Assembly: GCA_963715285.1 (NCBI GenBank)
Contig: CAVQRU010000002.1
Span: 310,001 to 374,000 of the forward strand
Source: Sva-07 sp963715285
GTDB taxonomy: Bacteria > Actinomycetota > Acidimicrobiia > Acidimicrobiales > Ilumatobacteraceae
Reading direction: 5' to 3'
DNA length: 64,000 bases
In this document: positions 7,380-15,694 of the stretch, one piece after another
Numbering within the stretch: position 1 is the first letter of the stretch
Layout of the letters: every line of letters starts with the position of its first letter
Position numbers and translations under genes: made by a program
The notes under the pieces: model-generated
The model's input: only the letters and a program-made list of their open reading frames with translations
Databases searched by the model: none
What the model was told of the DNA's origin: nothing

Positions 7380-9258
7380 TCAGGCGCGCGGTGCCGTCTG
7401 GCTGCAGGCGTCGATCGGCTTGACCAGCGGGTACGGGTTGACGGCGGCGCCGCCGCCCGGGTGGACCTCGAAGTGCAGATGCGGCGTGGCGCTGTTGCCG
7501 GTGTTGCCGACGGTGCCGATCACCTGACCGGCGGTGACGACAGTTCCGACAGCGATGCCTTCGGCGAACGTGTCCATGTGCAGATAGGTGAAGTAGGTGC
7601 CGTTGTCCTGCTGGAGTCGCAACCCGTTGCCGGCGAGCGCGCCGGGGAAGTCCTGATACGTCTTCGAGATCGTGCCGCTGACCACTGCGTACAACAGGTT
7701 GCCCTTCGCGGCGATGATGTCGACGCCTTCGTGCAGCCGGCCGCCGCCACGCGGCGCCTGCCACGTGTCGCCGAACCAGCACTTGCCCTGCACCGGGAAC
7801 ACATCGATCTTGACATCGACGGTCGGCCGGGTCTCGGGGGCCGGGGCGGGTGCGCTCCCCAGGAGGCCGGCGGTTGCCTTGTCGACCTTGCCGGTGGGAG
7901 TGAGGCCGGATCGGCGTTGGAACTCGATGATCGCCCCGGCGGTCGCTGCTCCGAACACACCGTCGGCACCACCGGCGAACGTGATGCCGGCAGCGATCAG
8001 CGACCGCTGCAGTGCCGTGACGCGAGCGCCGCGCTCGCCGTACACCGGGTACCCGGCGGGGGAGGAGACCCCCTGAGGAGTGGCCGACGATGGCGCCGGG
8101 GCCCCGCCGAGGCCGAGCGTGGTGGCCTCCTTGGCGGTCAACACGCCGGTCGGCGCCGTCCCGTTCGTGGTCTGGAAGGAGATGAGTGCGCCCTTGGTGG
8201 CGTTGCCGAACACGCCGTCGGCACCGCCGCGAAGGACGATCCCGGTCGACATCAGTGCTCGCTGGAGCTCCTTCACCGTGTCGCCACGCGCGCCGACGGT
8301 CATTCCCTCGTACGGATTGGGAGCGGTCACGACGGGGGCGGGCGTCGGGGTGGCCACGGGCGCCGCCGGCGACGACGAGAGCGCGAGGCTGGCGATCGTG
8401 GCGTCGTCGAGCACCCCGCTCGTTGCGAGTCCCTTCGCCTGCTGGTACGAGGTGAGTGCGCTGGCCGTCGCCGGTCCGAACACGCCGTCGGCACCGCCGC
8501 GGACGGTGATGCCGGCGGCGATCAACGCGCGTTGCAGCACCTTGACGGGCTCCCCGCGTGCACCGATCGCCAGACCGGTCAGCGAGGTGGTGGGAGTAGT
8601 GGGAGTGGGGAGTGGGAGCGGGAGCGGCCGCCGGAGCCGCGGCCGGGACGGTCCCGGTCCCGAGCTTCAGCCGAGCAGACGTCGCCGCATCGACCTCACC
8701 GCTGACCGGGAGCCCGTTCCACCGTTGATAGTTCGACAGCGCCGTCTTGGTCGCCTGGCCGAAGACACCGTCGGCACCACCGGGCACGTACACGCCCGCA
8801 GCCATCAGGGCACGCTGGAGTCCGGCGACATTGTCACCCTTGGCTCCCATCGCCAGGGCGCCGGTCGTCGGTGCCGCGGCAGGGGTCTGCTCGAGGCCGA
8901 GCGCAGCAGCGGTGGGGCCGTCGATCTCGCCGGTGGCGGCGAGGCCGTTGCGTGACTGGAACGCGGTGACCGCCGACCTGGTCGCCGGCCCGAAGATGCC
9001 GTCGGCGCCGCCCGGGACTTTCACGCCCGCAGCGAGCAGGGCCGTCTGCACCACTTTGACGTCGTTGCCGGTCGCCCCTTCGCGGACACCGACGATCGAC
9101 GGCATCAGGGGAGCGGTGACGACGACGGGGGAGGCCGACACGGTGGCGGGCACTGCGCCCAGCACCAGTGCGCCGACACTCACCACGCAGAGACCGCGAC
9201 CGAGCACGCGAACCGGCGACGGGCGGCGACTCGATCGGTTCGTGGACGTGGACGGCAT
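7380..9258 (-). pseudogene. Exported M23 peptidase with five peptidoglycan-binding repeats, frameshifted
   Basis: The ATG at 9258 has an AGAGAGG site. A signal peptide (about residues 1-43) precedes two peptidoglycan-binding type 1 repeats (each with GGADGxFG). Then, in a Pro/Thr linker, the frame shifts by one base at the G-run 8607-8610. After the shift three more repeats and an M23 domain follow, with the zinc motifs LHEGVD and HLHFE. Removing one G restores a continuous protein of about 625 residues with a plausible linker. Intact, it would be a secreted or wall-bound endopeptidase cutting peptide stems. It may be a real inactivation, a slippage site, or a sequencing error. The downstream part alone has no signal peptide. 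Confidence 0.8.
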
Positions 9259-9513
9259 GGACGACCTCTCTCCCAACACGATGAAGTGATCGGTCCGCCC
9301 GACGTGCAGCTCAAGTCTCGACGTGAGGTCGAGACACCCCCGCCGTCCGGTCGAGTGTCTGCATTCCATGAAGCAGTAGCTCCGTTGGAGAGCGGGGTTG
9401 CGCCAGTTTGCCCGAGATCAGGGGCCGTGTCCACGGGACCCGAGTTGAATTGACATAACGAAGATTATGGGCGTTCCGACGGAATGGGCGAGAGGGCGGC
9501 TCGCTCGTCGGGT
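9259..9513. promoter_or_regulatory. Long leader and promoter region of the M23 peptidase gene
   Basis: 255 bp without a gene. On the minus strand CATAAT (9469-9464) is a near-consensus -10, giving a leader of about 200 nt; no good -35 is seen. The same place has a CATAA/TTATG inverted repeat (9454-9469). GTCTCGA (9315-9321) pairs with TCGAGAC (9329-9335) closer to the gene. Such long leaders often carry RNA regulators in actinobacterial wall-hydrolase genes, but I could not match a known riboswitch. Confidence 0.4.
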
Positions 9514-9888
9514 TCAACTCGACGGGCTGATCTCCCGGTCCCGCAACGGTTTCGCCGCCTCGAGCAACCAGGCGACCGCATCGCGCAGCTCTGCGACGGT
9601 CGACCGGCCCGTCAGATCGCGCTCGACGTCTTCGACGGCGCAGGCCAGCACGTACAGCTCGTCGTGGAGCGCATCGAGTTCCGTTCGCGCCACCACGAGT
9701 TCGTTCTCGCTCAGTTCGAGTTCCCGGGCCCGCTGGCGCGCCACCCAGTCCCATTGGCGACAGCGCTGCGAACAGAACTGCCGCGGTCGGCCAGGGCCGG
9801 TCCTCACCGGCAGGGCGCGGCGACACCACCGGCAGTGGCCCACGACGCCCGGTGCCCCGCTCCCCTCGCCTGCGTCTGATTTCGTCAT
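9514..9888 (-). CDS. Small Cys-rich (putative zinc-binding) protein
   Basis: 124 residues from ATG 9888. Near the N-terminus two CxxC-like pairs (CRWCRRAL and FCSQRCRQW, about residues 17-42) resemble the FGD-type short zinc ribbon found in actinobacterial helix-rich proteins. The rest is a long acidic amphipathic helix, probably coiled coil (about 45-110). A longer frame exists upstream but would run over the divergent gene. Function is unknown; DNA or protein binding is possible. Its start codon lies in a perfect 16-bp palindrome. Confidence 0.7.
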   Translation of the reverse strand: MTKSDAGEGSGAPGVVGHCRWCRRALPVRTGPGRPRQFCSQRCRQWDWVARQRARELELSENELVVARTELDALHDELYVLACAVEDVERDLTGRSTVAELRDAVAWLLEAAKPLRDREISPSS

Positions 9889-9895
9889 GACGAAA
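9880..9895. promoter_or_regulatory. Perfect 16-bp palindrome over the start codon
   Basis: TTTCGTCATGACGAAA is fully self-complementary. It covers the ATG of the minus-strand Zn-finger-like gene and an in-frame ATG on the plus strand, 60 bp before the threonine aldolase GTG. It could be an operator for a dimeric repressor acting on both genes; which protein would bind it is unknown. Confidence 0.45.
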
Positions 9896-9949
9896 TGGTA
9901 CCCGACTCGTTGGTGCGGAGACTTCGATGGTCTGGGAGACTTCTGCGTC

Positions 9950-11029
9950 GTGAACCTGCCTGCCTCCCCGACGAAAGCCTTCGCGAGCGACAACGCTGCC
10001 GGTGCCCACCCCGCTGTCCTCGATGCCATCGCACGAGCGAACTCCGGTCACGTCCTCGCCTACGGCGATGACGCACACACGCGTGAGTGCTCCGACCGCT
10101 TCCGCGACCTGTTCGGTGCGGCGACGACGACCAGGCTCGCGTTCAACGGCACCGGCGCCAACGTGCTGGCGCTCGCGACGCTGCTCGGATCGCTTCCCGG
10201 CGCCCATCACGGCGTGGTGTGCACCGACTGGGCGCACATCGCGGTCGACGAGACCGGAGCACCCGAACGGGTGCTGGGCGCGAAGCTGATCGACCTCCCC
10301 TCGGTCGGCGGCAAGCTCGTGCCCGAGCAGCTGGTCGAGGTGGCAGCAGCCCAGGGCGTGCAACACCACGTGCAACCAGGGGTGGTGTCGATCACCCAGG
10401 CGACCGAGCTCGGCACCCTCTACACGCCCGACGAGATCGCCGCGCTGTGCGACCAGGCCCATGCCCTCGGGATGCTCGTGCACCTCGACGGAGCGCGCAT
10501 CGCCAATGCGACCGCTGCACTGGGTGCCACCCGCAGCGCGCTGCGTTCGTTCACCGTCGACGCCGGGGTCGACGCCCTGAGTTTCGGTGGGACCAAGAAC
10601 GGCCTGCTCGGTGCCGAGGCCGTCGTGTTCCTGAATCCGGCGTGCGAAGCAGGGTCGCAGTACATCCGCAAGCAGGTGACACAGCTGCCGTCGAAGATGC
10701 GGTACCTCGCGGCGCAGTTCAACGCGGTCCTCCACGACGACCTGTGGATCGAGCTGGCCGCACACTCCAACCACATGGCCACCGAACTGCACCGCCTGAC
10801 CGTGGGCATCCCCGGGGTCGAACTCGGCGACCCACCCGCGGTCAACAGCGTGTTCCCACGCCTGCCCGCGGAGTGCATCGCCCCCCTTCGCGACTGGTGC
10901 TTCTTCTGGGACTGGGACACCAGCCTGAACGAGGTCCGGTGGATGACCGCGTGGGACACGACCGTCGACGACGTGGAGACCTTCGCCGCCGGCGTCGAGA
11001 CGATCGTCGGTGCCCGATCGACGGGATGA
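9950..11029 (+). CDS. Low-specificity threonine aldolase family (beta-eliminating) PLP enzyme
   Basis: 359 residues from GTG 9950 (GGGAG 11 nt upstream); an in-frame ATG at 9887 would add 21 poorly conserved residues. The fold-type I features are clear: FASDNAAGAHP at the start, HLDGARIANA, and the PLP lysine K216 in LSFGGTKNG. The family cleaves L-threonine or L-allo-threonine to glycine and acetaldehyde in the cytoplasm. With gcvP and gcvT nearby a glycine-supply link is attractive, but the genes are not in one operon. Related beta-eliminating lyases share the fold, so substrate is uncertain. Confidence 0.82.
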   Translation: MNLPASPTKAFASDNAAGAHPAVLDAIARANSGHVLAYGDDAHTRECSDRFRDLFGAATTTRLAFNGTGANVLALATLLGSLPGAHHGVVCTDWAHIAVDETGAPERVLGAKLIDLPSVGGKLVPEQLVEVAAAQGVQHHVQPGVVSITQATELGTLYTPDEIAALCDQAHALGMLVHLDGARIANATAALGATRSALRSFTVDAGVDALSFGGTKNGLLGAEAVVFLNPACEAGSQYIRKQVTQLPSKMRYLAAQFNAVLHDDLWIELAAHSNHMATELHRLTVGIPGVELGDPPAVNSVFPRLPAECIAPLRDWCFFWDWDTSLNEVRWMTAWDTTVDDVETFAAGVETIVGARSTG

Positions 11030-11059
11030 GCCCCCTCCGGATTTAGTTGGCACATGCAA

Positions 11060-11088
11060 TTGACTCGGTGGTCGATTCGATTTATTGT
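11060..11088 (+). promoter_or_regulatory. Sigma70-type promoter of whiB
   Basis: TTGACT (11060-11065) and TATTGT (11083-11088) are 17 bp apart, which predicts a start near 11095 and a leader of about 68 nt before the whiB ATG. It would also serve the adjoining ribokinase gene. Confidence 0.65.
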
Positions 11089-11162
11089 CTCGCACGGCAG
11101 GGCCTGAACAACCCGGCGTGTATCAGTCGGGGGAAGATCAACATCGCACGGGGGTGTGTGGA

Positions 11163-11465
11163 ATGTCGGCAGTCGAGTTCTCCATCGATCGGATCCAGTC
11201 CGAGGACGATTGGATGCGTCATGGGGCGTGCAAAGGGCTCACCCACCTGTTCTTCCCCACCGCCGCCGAACGACCGCAAGCACGCGAGCGTCGAGAAGCC
11301 GCCGCCAAGGAAGTGTGCGCGAGCTGCTCCGTGCAGACCCAGTGCGTCTCCTTCGCTCGCCAACACCACGAGTACGGCTTCTGGGGCGGCGAGTCCGAGG
11401 ACGAGCGCCACGCCGCCGGCTTCCGCCTGATCGCCCCGATCGGTATCCGCGCCCGAGCGAGCTGA
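11163..11465 (+). CDS. WhiB-family iron-sulfur transcription factor
   Basis: 100 residues. Four cysteines are arranged as one Cys in HGACKG, then CASC, then a fourth in TQCVSF, the ligands of the WhiB [4Fe-4S] cluster. They are followed by the WhiB beta-turn GFWGGESEDER and a short tail. WhiB proteins bind the primary sigma factor and sense oxygen, NO or redox state. Which WhiB subclass this is cannot be decided; it lacks the long extensions of WhiB3 or WhiB7. An upstream extension to 11085 would lie in the leader. The ribokinase GTG follows the TGA directly. Confidence 0.9.
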   Translation: MSAVEFSIDRIQSEDDWMRHGACKGLTHLFFPTAAERPQARERREAAAKEVCASCSVQTQCVSFARQHHEYGFWGGESEDERHAAGFRLIAPIGIRARAS

Positions 11466-12341
11466 GTGTTCGACGTCGCCGTCGTCGGCAGCGTCAACCT
11501 CGACCTCGTCGCCACGACACACCGGCTCCCGGGGCCGGGTGAAACGGTCGCCGGCATCGGCTATGCCGAACACGCCGGCGGGAAGGGCTTGAACCAGGCC
11601 GTCGCTGCCGCACGCTCGGGTGCCTCCGTGGCCTTGATCGCTGCAGTCGGCGACGACGACGCCGGCCGCCGGCTCCGCGCGGTCGCCGCGGCCGAGGGGA
11701 TCGACGTCTCGTCGATCGATGTCGTCGACGCACCGACCGGCCGAGCGTTGATCACCGTCGACGAACGAGCGGAGAACTCGATCGTGGTCGTGCCCGGAGC
11801 GAACGCGTTCGTGCGGGCCGAGGCGGCGGTCGATGCCCGAGTCGTGATCGCTCAACTCGAGATCCCGATCGAAACGGTGATCGCAGCGTTCCGGGCGGGT
11901 CGGAGTCGCGGTGGCTTGACGATCCTCAACCCTGCGCCCGCTCAGCGGCTCCCCGCCGAGCTGCTCGAGGTCTGCGACGTCGTGATCCCCAACGAACACG
12001 AACTGGCGCTCGTCGGTGGCCGCGATGCGCTGCTCGCCCACGGTGTCGGCGCGGTGGTGACCACACTCGGTGCAGCAGGGGTCGAGGCCGTGGAGATGAT
12101 CGACGGGGTTGCTCGGACTTGGACGCAGGCAGCGTTCCCCGCATCGCCGGTCGACACGACTGGTGCCGGCGACGCGTTCTGCGGTGCACTTGCGGCCCGG
12201 CTCGCAACGGGCGACGACCTGCGGAGCGCCGTTCGCTATGCGGCAGCGGCCGGTGCACTCGCAACGACCACGGCGGGCGCAGTCGACTCGCTACCACATA
12301 CCTCGGCCATCGCTCGGCTGCTCACCTCGGCCGTCGACTGA
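11466..12341 (+). CDS. rbsK: Ribokinase / PfkB-family sugar kinase
   Basis: 291 residues from a GTG directly after the whiB stop. PfkB signature 1 (GGKGLNQA, near residue 38) and signature 2 (DTTGAGDAFCGALAA, near 233) with the catalytic Asp are present. Ribokinases phosphorylate D-ribose at O5 for entry into the pentose phosphate pathway. The sequence begins like true RbsK (VVGSVNLDLV), but there is no ribose transporter nearby, so another pentose or a nucleoside sugar cannot be excluded. Being cotranscribed with whiB is unusual. Confidence 0.85.
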   Translation: MFDVAVVGSVNLDLVATTHRLPGPGETVAGIGYAEHAGGKGLNQAVAAARSGASVALIAAVGDDDAGRRLRAVAAAEGIDVSSIDVVDAPTGRALITVDERAENSIVVVPGANAFVRAEAAVDARVVIAQLEIPIETVIAAFRAGRSRGGLTILNPAPAQRLPAELLEVCDVVIPNEHELALVGGRDALLAHGVGAVVTTLGAAGVEAVEMIDGVARTWTQAAFPASPVDTTGAGDAFCGALAARLATGDDLRSAVRYAAAAGALATTTAGAVDSLPHTSAIARLLTSAVD

Positions 12342-12365
12342 CCGCACCGACTCGTTCGACCGCGA

Positions 12366-13220
12366 TCACGCTGGGACGCCGAGTTCCCAGATCCACAGAC
12401 TCGGCAGACCGGTCAGCGCCGCGCGTGCAGCATCGGGATGGAACGCGGCGGAGGGATCGCCCGCGATCTGTTCGTCGGTGAACGGCGCTTCGATGCAGTT
12501 CACCACCGAGAGACCTGCATGCCGGAACGCTCCGAGCCATGTCGACGCGCTGTGGCGGTGGTTGCGCACGTAGGTCATCGTCCGGCCACTCGTCACACCG
12601 CCGTAGTAGGCCTGGCCACCGAGGATGCCGCCCATCGGGTGCGGGTCGGCGATCACGAGCGTTCCGCCGGGCCGCAGCACACGGGCCAACTCGACCACGG
12701 CGCCGGTCGGGTCGGTCAGGTGGCACAGCGCCAACGAGATCACGGCGAGATCGAACGACGCGTCCTCGAATGGCATGTCCTGGACATCACCGCGCTCGAA
12801 CAGCGCTCGCGGCAGCTTGCTGCGAGCGATGTCGAGCATCGCCTCGGATTGGTCGATACCGACCGTGACGCATCCGTGCGAGTTCAGCACCGCAGCATGT
12901 CGACCGGTACCGCAGGCTGCGTCGAGCGCAGCACGCCCCGGGACCGCCAGTCTGGCCAGCAGCGGCAACACGACCGACTCCTCCAGCTCGATCATCGGGT
13001 TCGGCCCGTCGTACGTGGCTGCCCATTCGCTGTACCCGTCATGGACCGACCTTTCTGCCGGGCTCAGTTCGAGCGAGTACGGGAAGTCGCCGTGCTTGGA
13101 CAGCACCTCGGCGAGTTCGGCCATTCGCGCGGCGTTCGCATCACCGTCGGCATACCAGTGGCGAATCAGACCCAGCCCGACGATGCCAGCCAGATAGTGA
13201 TCGAACGTGACGGCCGTCAT
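12366..13220 (-). CDS. SAM-dependent methyltransferase
   Basis: 284 residues, class I methyltransferase. Motif I is ALDAACGTGRHAAVL (about residues 97-111), followed by the acidic VGID, and RGDVQDMPFEDASFD around 140. The substrate pocket has HPMGG and a region rich in Tyr. It resembles Methyltransf_11 proteins, which methylate small molecules such as quinones or glycosides. An N-terminal helical extension of about 80 residues precedes the Rossmann fold. It is convergent with the ribokinase and divergent from another methyltransferase, 131 bp away. The substrate is not predictable. Confidence 0.8.
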   Translation of the reverse strand: MTAVTFDHYLAGIVGLGLIRHWYADGDANAARMAELAEVLSKHGDFPYSLELSPAERSVHDGYSEWAATYDGPNPMIELEESVVLPLLARLAVPGRAALDAACGTGRHAAVLNSHGCVTVGIDQSEAMLDIARSKLPRALFERGDVQDMPFEDASFDLAVISLALCHLTDPTGAVVELARVLRPGGTLVIADPHPMGGILGGQAYYGGVTSGRTMTYVRNHRHSASTWLGAFRHAGLSVVNCIEAPFTDEQIAGDPSAAFHPDAARAALTGLPSLWIWELGVPA

Positions 13221-13351
13221 GCTCCAACGGTAGGTGACCGCGGTCCTCCGGGGCCGAGAGGATTCGATGTCGTGCCCGTGTTACGCAAGCTGGCGCACGT
13301 TCACTCCGAACTCGTACGGCCGATCAGATCGAGAAGGACAAGAGTCGTGTC

Positions 13352-14107
13352 ATGGAATTCACCGACCATCTGACCCAACCGGATCAGCACCTCGATCCGG
13401 CCGTTGCCGCCCACTACGACGCTGCCGTGGCTGATCGATTCAGCCCCGACGCCGTCGATCCAGTGGTTGCGGTGCTCGCAGAACTGGCCGACGGCGGGGC
13501 GGCGGTCGAGTTCGCTGTCGGGACCGGCAGGATCGCCCTGCCACTCGCAGCTGCCGGCGTCGAGGTCGTCGGACTCGACGTGTCGGAAGTCATGCTTGCG
13601 GAGCTGCGCAAGAAGGACGGTGCCGATCAGGTCTCGGTGACGGTCGGCGACATGACCGAGACCCGGGTCCGTGACGACGCAACGCTCGTGTACCTCGTGT
13701 TCAACACCATTGGCAACCTCCGCTCACAGCGCCAGCAGGTGGCCTGCTTCCGCAATGCTGCGGATCACCTCGGCCCCGGTGGACGGTTCGTCGTGGAGAA
13801 CGGTGTACCAGGTCTCCGACGTCTCTCACCCGTCGAAACGATCGTGCCGTTCGACGTGTCGGCGAACCATCTCGGTTTCGACGAGTACTGCAACCTCGTC
13901 GATCAGATCCTCGTCTCACACCACTACTTCGTCGACGGCGACCGCGTGCGGGTCGTCGCCGGAGCCTTCCGCTACGTCTGGCCGTCGGAACTCGACCTGA
14001 TGGCCGAGCTCGCGGGCATGTGCTTGGAGGCCCGTTGGAGCGATTGGCACCGTTCACCGTTCACCGGTGAATCCGCTGCCCACGTCTCCGTGTGGCGAAA
14101 GGCGTGA
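13352..14107 (+). CDS. SAM-dependent methyltransferase
   Basis: 251 residues. Motif I reads AVEFAVGTGRIALPLA, then VVGLDVSEVML. The SAM pocket and VGDMTETRV follow. The C-terminal half contains the beta strands of Methyltransf_25 proteins, with HHYFVDGDRVRVVAGAFRYVW. It differs clearly from its divergent neighbour and is not a recent duplicate. A GAAGGA site is upstream of the ATG. I do not recognise the substrate. About 165 bp after it (14108-14272) hold nothing I can identify. Confidence 0.8.
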   Translation: MEFTDHLTQPDQHLDPAVAAHYDAAVADRFSPDAVDPVVAVLAELADGGAAVEFAVGTGRIALPLAAAGVEVVGLDVSEVMLAELRKKDGADQVSVTVGDMTETRVRDDATLVYLVFNTIGNLRSQRQQVACFRNAADHLGPGGRFVVENGVPGLRRLSPVETIVPFDVSANHLGFDEYCNLVDQILVSHHYFVDGDRVRVVAGAFRYVWPSELDLMAELAGMCLEARWSDWHRSPFTGESAAHVSVWRKA

Positions 14108-14272
14108 CGACGCGGCGCCGGCTCAGCCCAGCACCATCTGGGTACACCGCAACAACGCCATGGGGCCTTCCGTCGTCTCGTTGGCGACCTCGGCACACGA
14201 CCCGCTCCCCTGTCGGCCAGCGCGATCACCCATCACGAGATCGGGGGCTGCGTGGTCGAACACGCACCCCGT

Positions 14273-15097
14273 TCAGCGGGGGTGAGACATGGTGACCGCT
14301 GCCCAGCCGTCGAGCACGTCGGTTCGCTCGGCGACCATGGGTGCGAGGGCCGTGAGTACGTGGTCGTGGCGGTCGGCGAGGATGCCGCTGATCACGAGCC
14401 GGCCGTCGGGTGCCGTCAGTCGACGAAGGTCGTCGGCGAGCTCGACCAGTGTGGGGGCGAGGATGTTGGCCACGACGAGGTGGTACGTGCCGTCGAGGTC
14501 GCCGAGCGGTGTGGTGTCCGCCGCGATCCGGTCCGCGACCCCGTTGCGGCTCGCGTTGTCGCGGGTGGCCTCCACCGCAGCCGACGCCACATCGACGGCT
14601 CGAACGGAACTTCCCCCGAGCATCGCTGCCATCACCGCGATGACGCCGGTCCCGCAGCCGACGTCGAGCACCTCACGGCCCACACCGAGATGGCGTCGGG
14701 CGGCCCGCAACGACAACAGCGTCGTCGGATGATCCCCGAGCCCGAACGCGCCACCCGGTTCGATGGCGATCGCAACGACGGCATCATCGAAGGTGTGGTG
14801 CTGCCAGGCCGGCACGACGACCAGACCGTCGTCGACCCACATCGGGCCGGCGAACTCGCGCCACGTGTCGGCGGTGTCGTCGACCAGGTCGACCACGCGG
14901 TAGGGCCAGCGTTCACCGAGTCGCTGGATCGCTCGGTCGACGGCGTCGGGCTCGTCACCGACGGCCGTCCACAAGTCGACCCGATCGAGGGCGCCCGGGT
15001 CCCGTCGTTCCTCGATCGCCCTCACGCCGAGTTGCCACAACACGTCCGAGGCGAGGTCGACCTCCTCGATCGACACGGTGACGACGAATGCCCGCAT
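14273..15097 (-). CDS. prmA: Ribosomal protein L11 methyltransferase
   Basis: 274 residues. The N-terminal ferredoxin-like domain (about 1-85) begins MRAFVVTVSIEEVD. The class I domain has IEPGGAFGLGDHPTT, the typical PrmA substrate loop, then VLDVGCGTGVIAVMAAMLG and the post-I acidic VDVASAA, and motif IV VVANILAPT (an Asn-x-x-x-x-Pro variant). PrmA trimethylates the N-terminus and lysines of L11. The ATG overlaps the stop of the upstream gamma-carbonic anhydrase-like gene by one base (TGATG), so both are translated together. Confidence 0.88.
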   Translation of the reverse strand: MRAFVVTVSIEEVDLASDVLWQLGVRAIEERRDPGALDRVDLWTAVGDEPDAVDRAIQRLGERWPYRVVDLVDDTADTWREFAGPMWVDDGLVVVPAWQHHTFDDAVVAIAIEPGGAFGLGDHPTTLLSLRAARRHLGVGREVLDVGCGTGVIAVMAAMLGGSSVRAVDVASAAVEATRDNASRNGVADRIAADTTPLGDLDGTYHLVVANILAPTLVELADDLRRLTAPDGRLVISGILADRHDHVLTALAPMVAERTDVLDGWAAVTMSHPR

Positions 15098-15615
15098 CAG
15101 TCGAGACGCCGCAGACCGGTGCGATACCCGACGATCCGCTCCACATAGGCGGCGGCGCTCCGCTGGATCAATGTCAGATCGGCACGCCCAGGCTTGATCA
15201 CGGCAGGCGATCCTGCAGCGAGCGCGCCCGCGGGCACGTCGACGTCGTTGAGCACCACGGAGTTCGCCGCCACGATCGCACCGGTTCGGATCACGCAACG
15301 GTGCAGCACCATCGCCGCGTTGCCGATCAGCACGTCGTCTTCGATCGTGCACCCCTCGAGGTGGATCAGGTGGCCCAGCACGCAGCCGTCGCCCACCACG
15401 GTGGGCCACTCCGGTGTCGTGTGGAGCACCGAGTTGTCCTGCACGCTCGTGCGCGCTCCGATTCGGATGTCGCCGCCGTCACCTCTGAGCACCGCTCCCG
15501 GCCACACCGACGACTGCGGCCCGATGGTGACGGACCCGATGATCACCGCGTCGGGATGGACGAATGCCGAGGAGTCGATCACGGGTTCGAGATCTTCGAG
15601 TGCATACACGGGCAT
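15097..15615 (-). CDS. Gamma-carbonic anhydrase-like hexapeptide protein
   Basis: 172 residues, left-handed beta-helix of hexapeptide repeats. The zinc-site histidines are near SVLHTTPEWPT and LGHLIHLEG, the expected spacing for Cam/CaiE/YrdA-type proteins. Family members are zinc (or iron) carbonic anhydrases or acyl-carrier-like helpers with weak activity, so activity is not certain. It ends in TGATG over the prmA start. It is divergent from the long Arg/Gly-rich gene. Confidence 0.82.
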   Translation of the reverse strand: MPVYALEDLEPVIDSSAFVHPDAVIIGSVTIGPQSSVWPGAVLRGDGGDIRIGARTSVQDNSVLHTTPEWPTVVGDGCVLGHLIHLEGCTIEDDVLIGNAAMVLHRCVIRTGAIVAANSVVLNDVDVPAGALAAGSPAVIKPGRADLTLIQRSAAAYVERIVGYRTGLRRLD

Positions 15616-15681
15616 CGGCGGCACGGTACCCGGATGGTCGAGCCGGTGCAGACTCGTTGGAGTTCTCCCGCTCGGAACCGG

Positions 15682-15687
15682 TACCGT
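15682..15687 (+). promoter_or_regulatory. Probable leaderless promoter -10 element
   Basis: TACCGT lies 7 nt before the ATG at 15695, with TTGGAG about 19 bp upstream as a weak -35. No Shine-Dalgarno sequence is seen, which fits a transcript starting at the ATG. Confidence 0.45.
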
Positions 15688-15694
15688 TGCCGGA

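Noticed and set aside
7182..8705. Plus-strand open frame over the riboswitch and M23 gene
   Set aside because: It covers the riboswitch and lies antisense to the peptidase; low-complexity translation, no start signal.
9259..9513. c-di-AMP (ydaO) riboswitch before the M23 gene
   Set aside because: The conserved ydaO blocks could not be found; only a hairpin and a -10 are supported.
9887..9949. ATG 9887 as the start of threonine aldolase
   Set aside because: It would add 21 residues atypical for the family and lie in a palindrome; GTG 9950 with GGGAG is better, though not certain.
14108..14272. Possible small gene or tRNA between the methyltransferase and prmA
   Set aside because: No cloverleaf, no start with a ribosome-binding site, and the short frames lack coding character.
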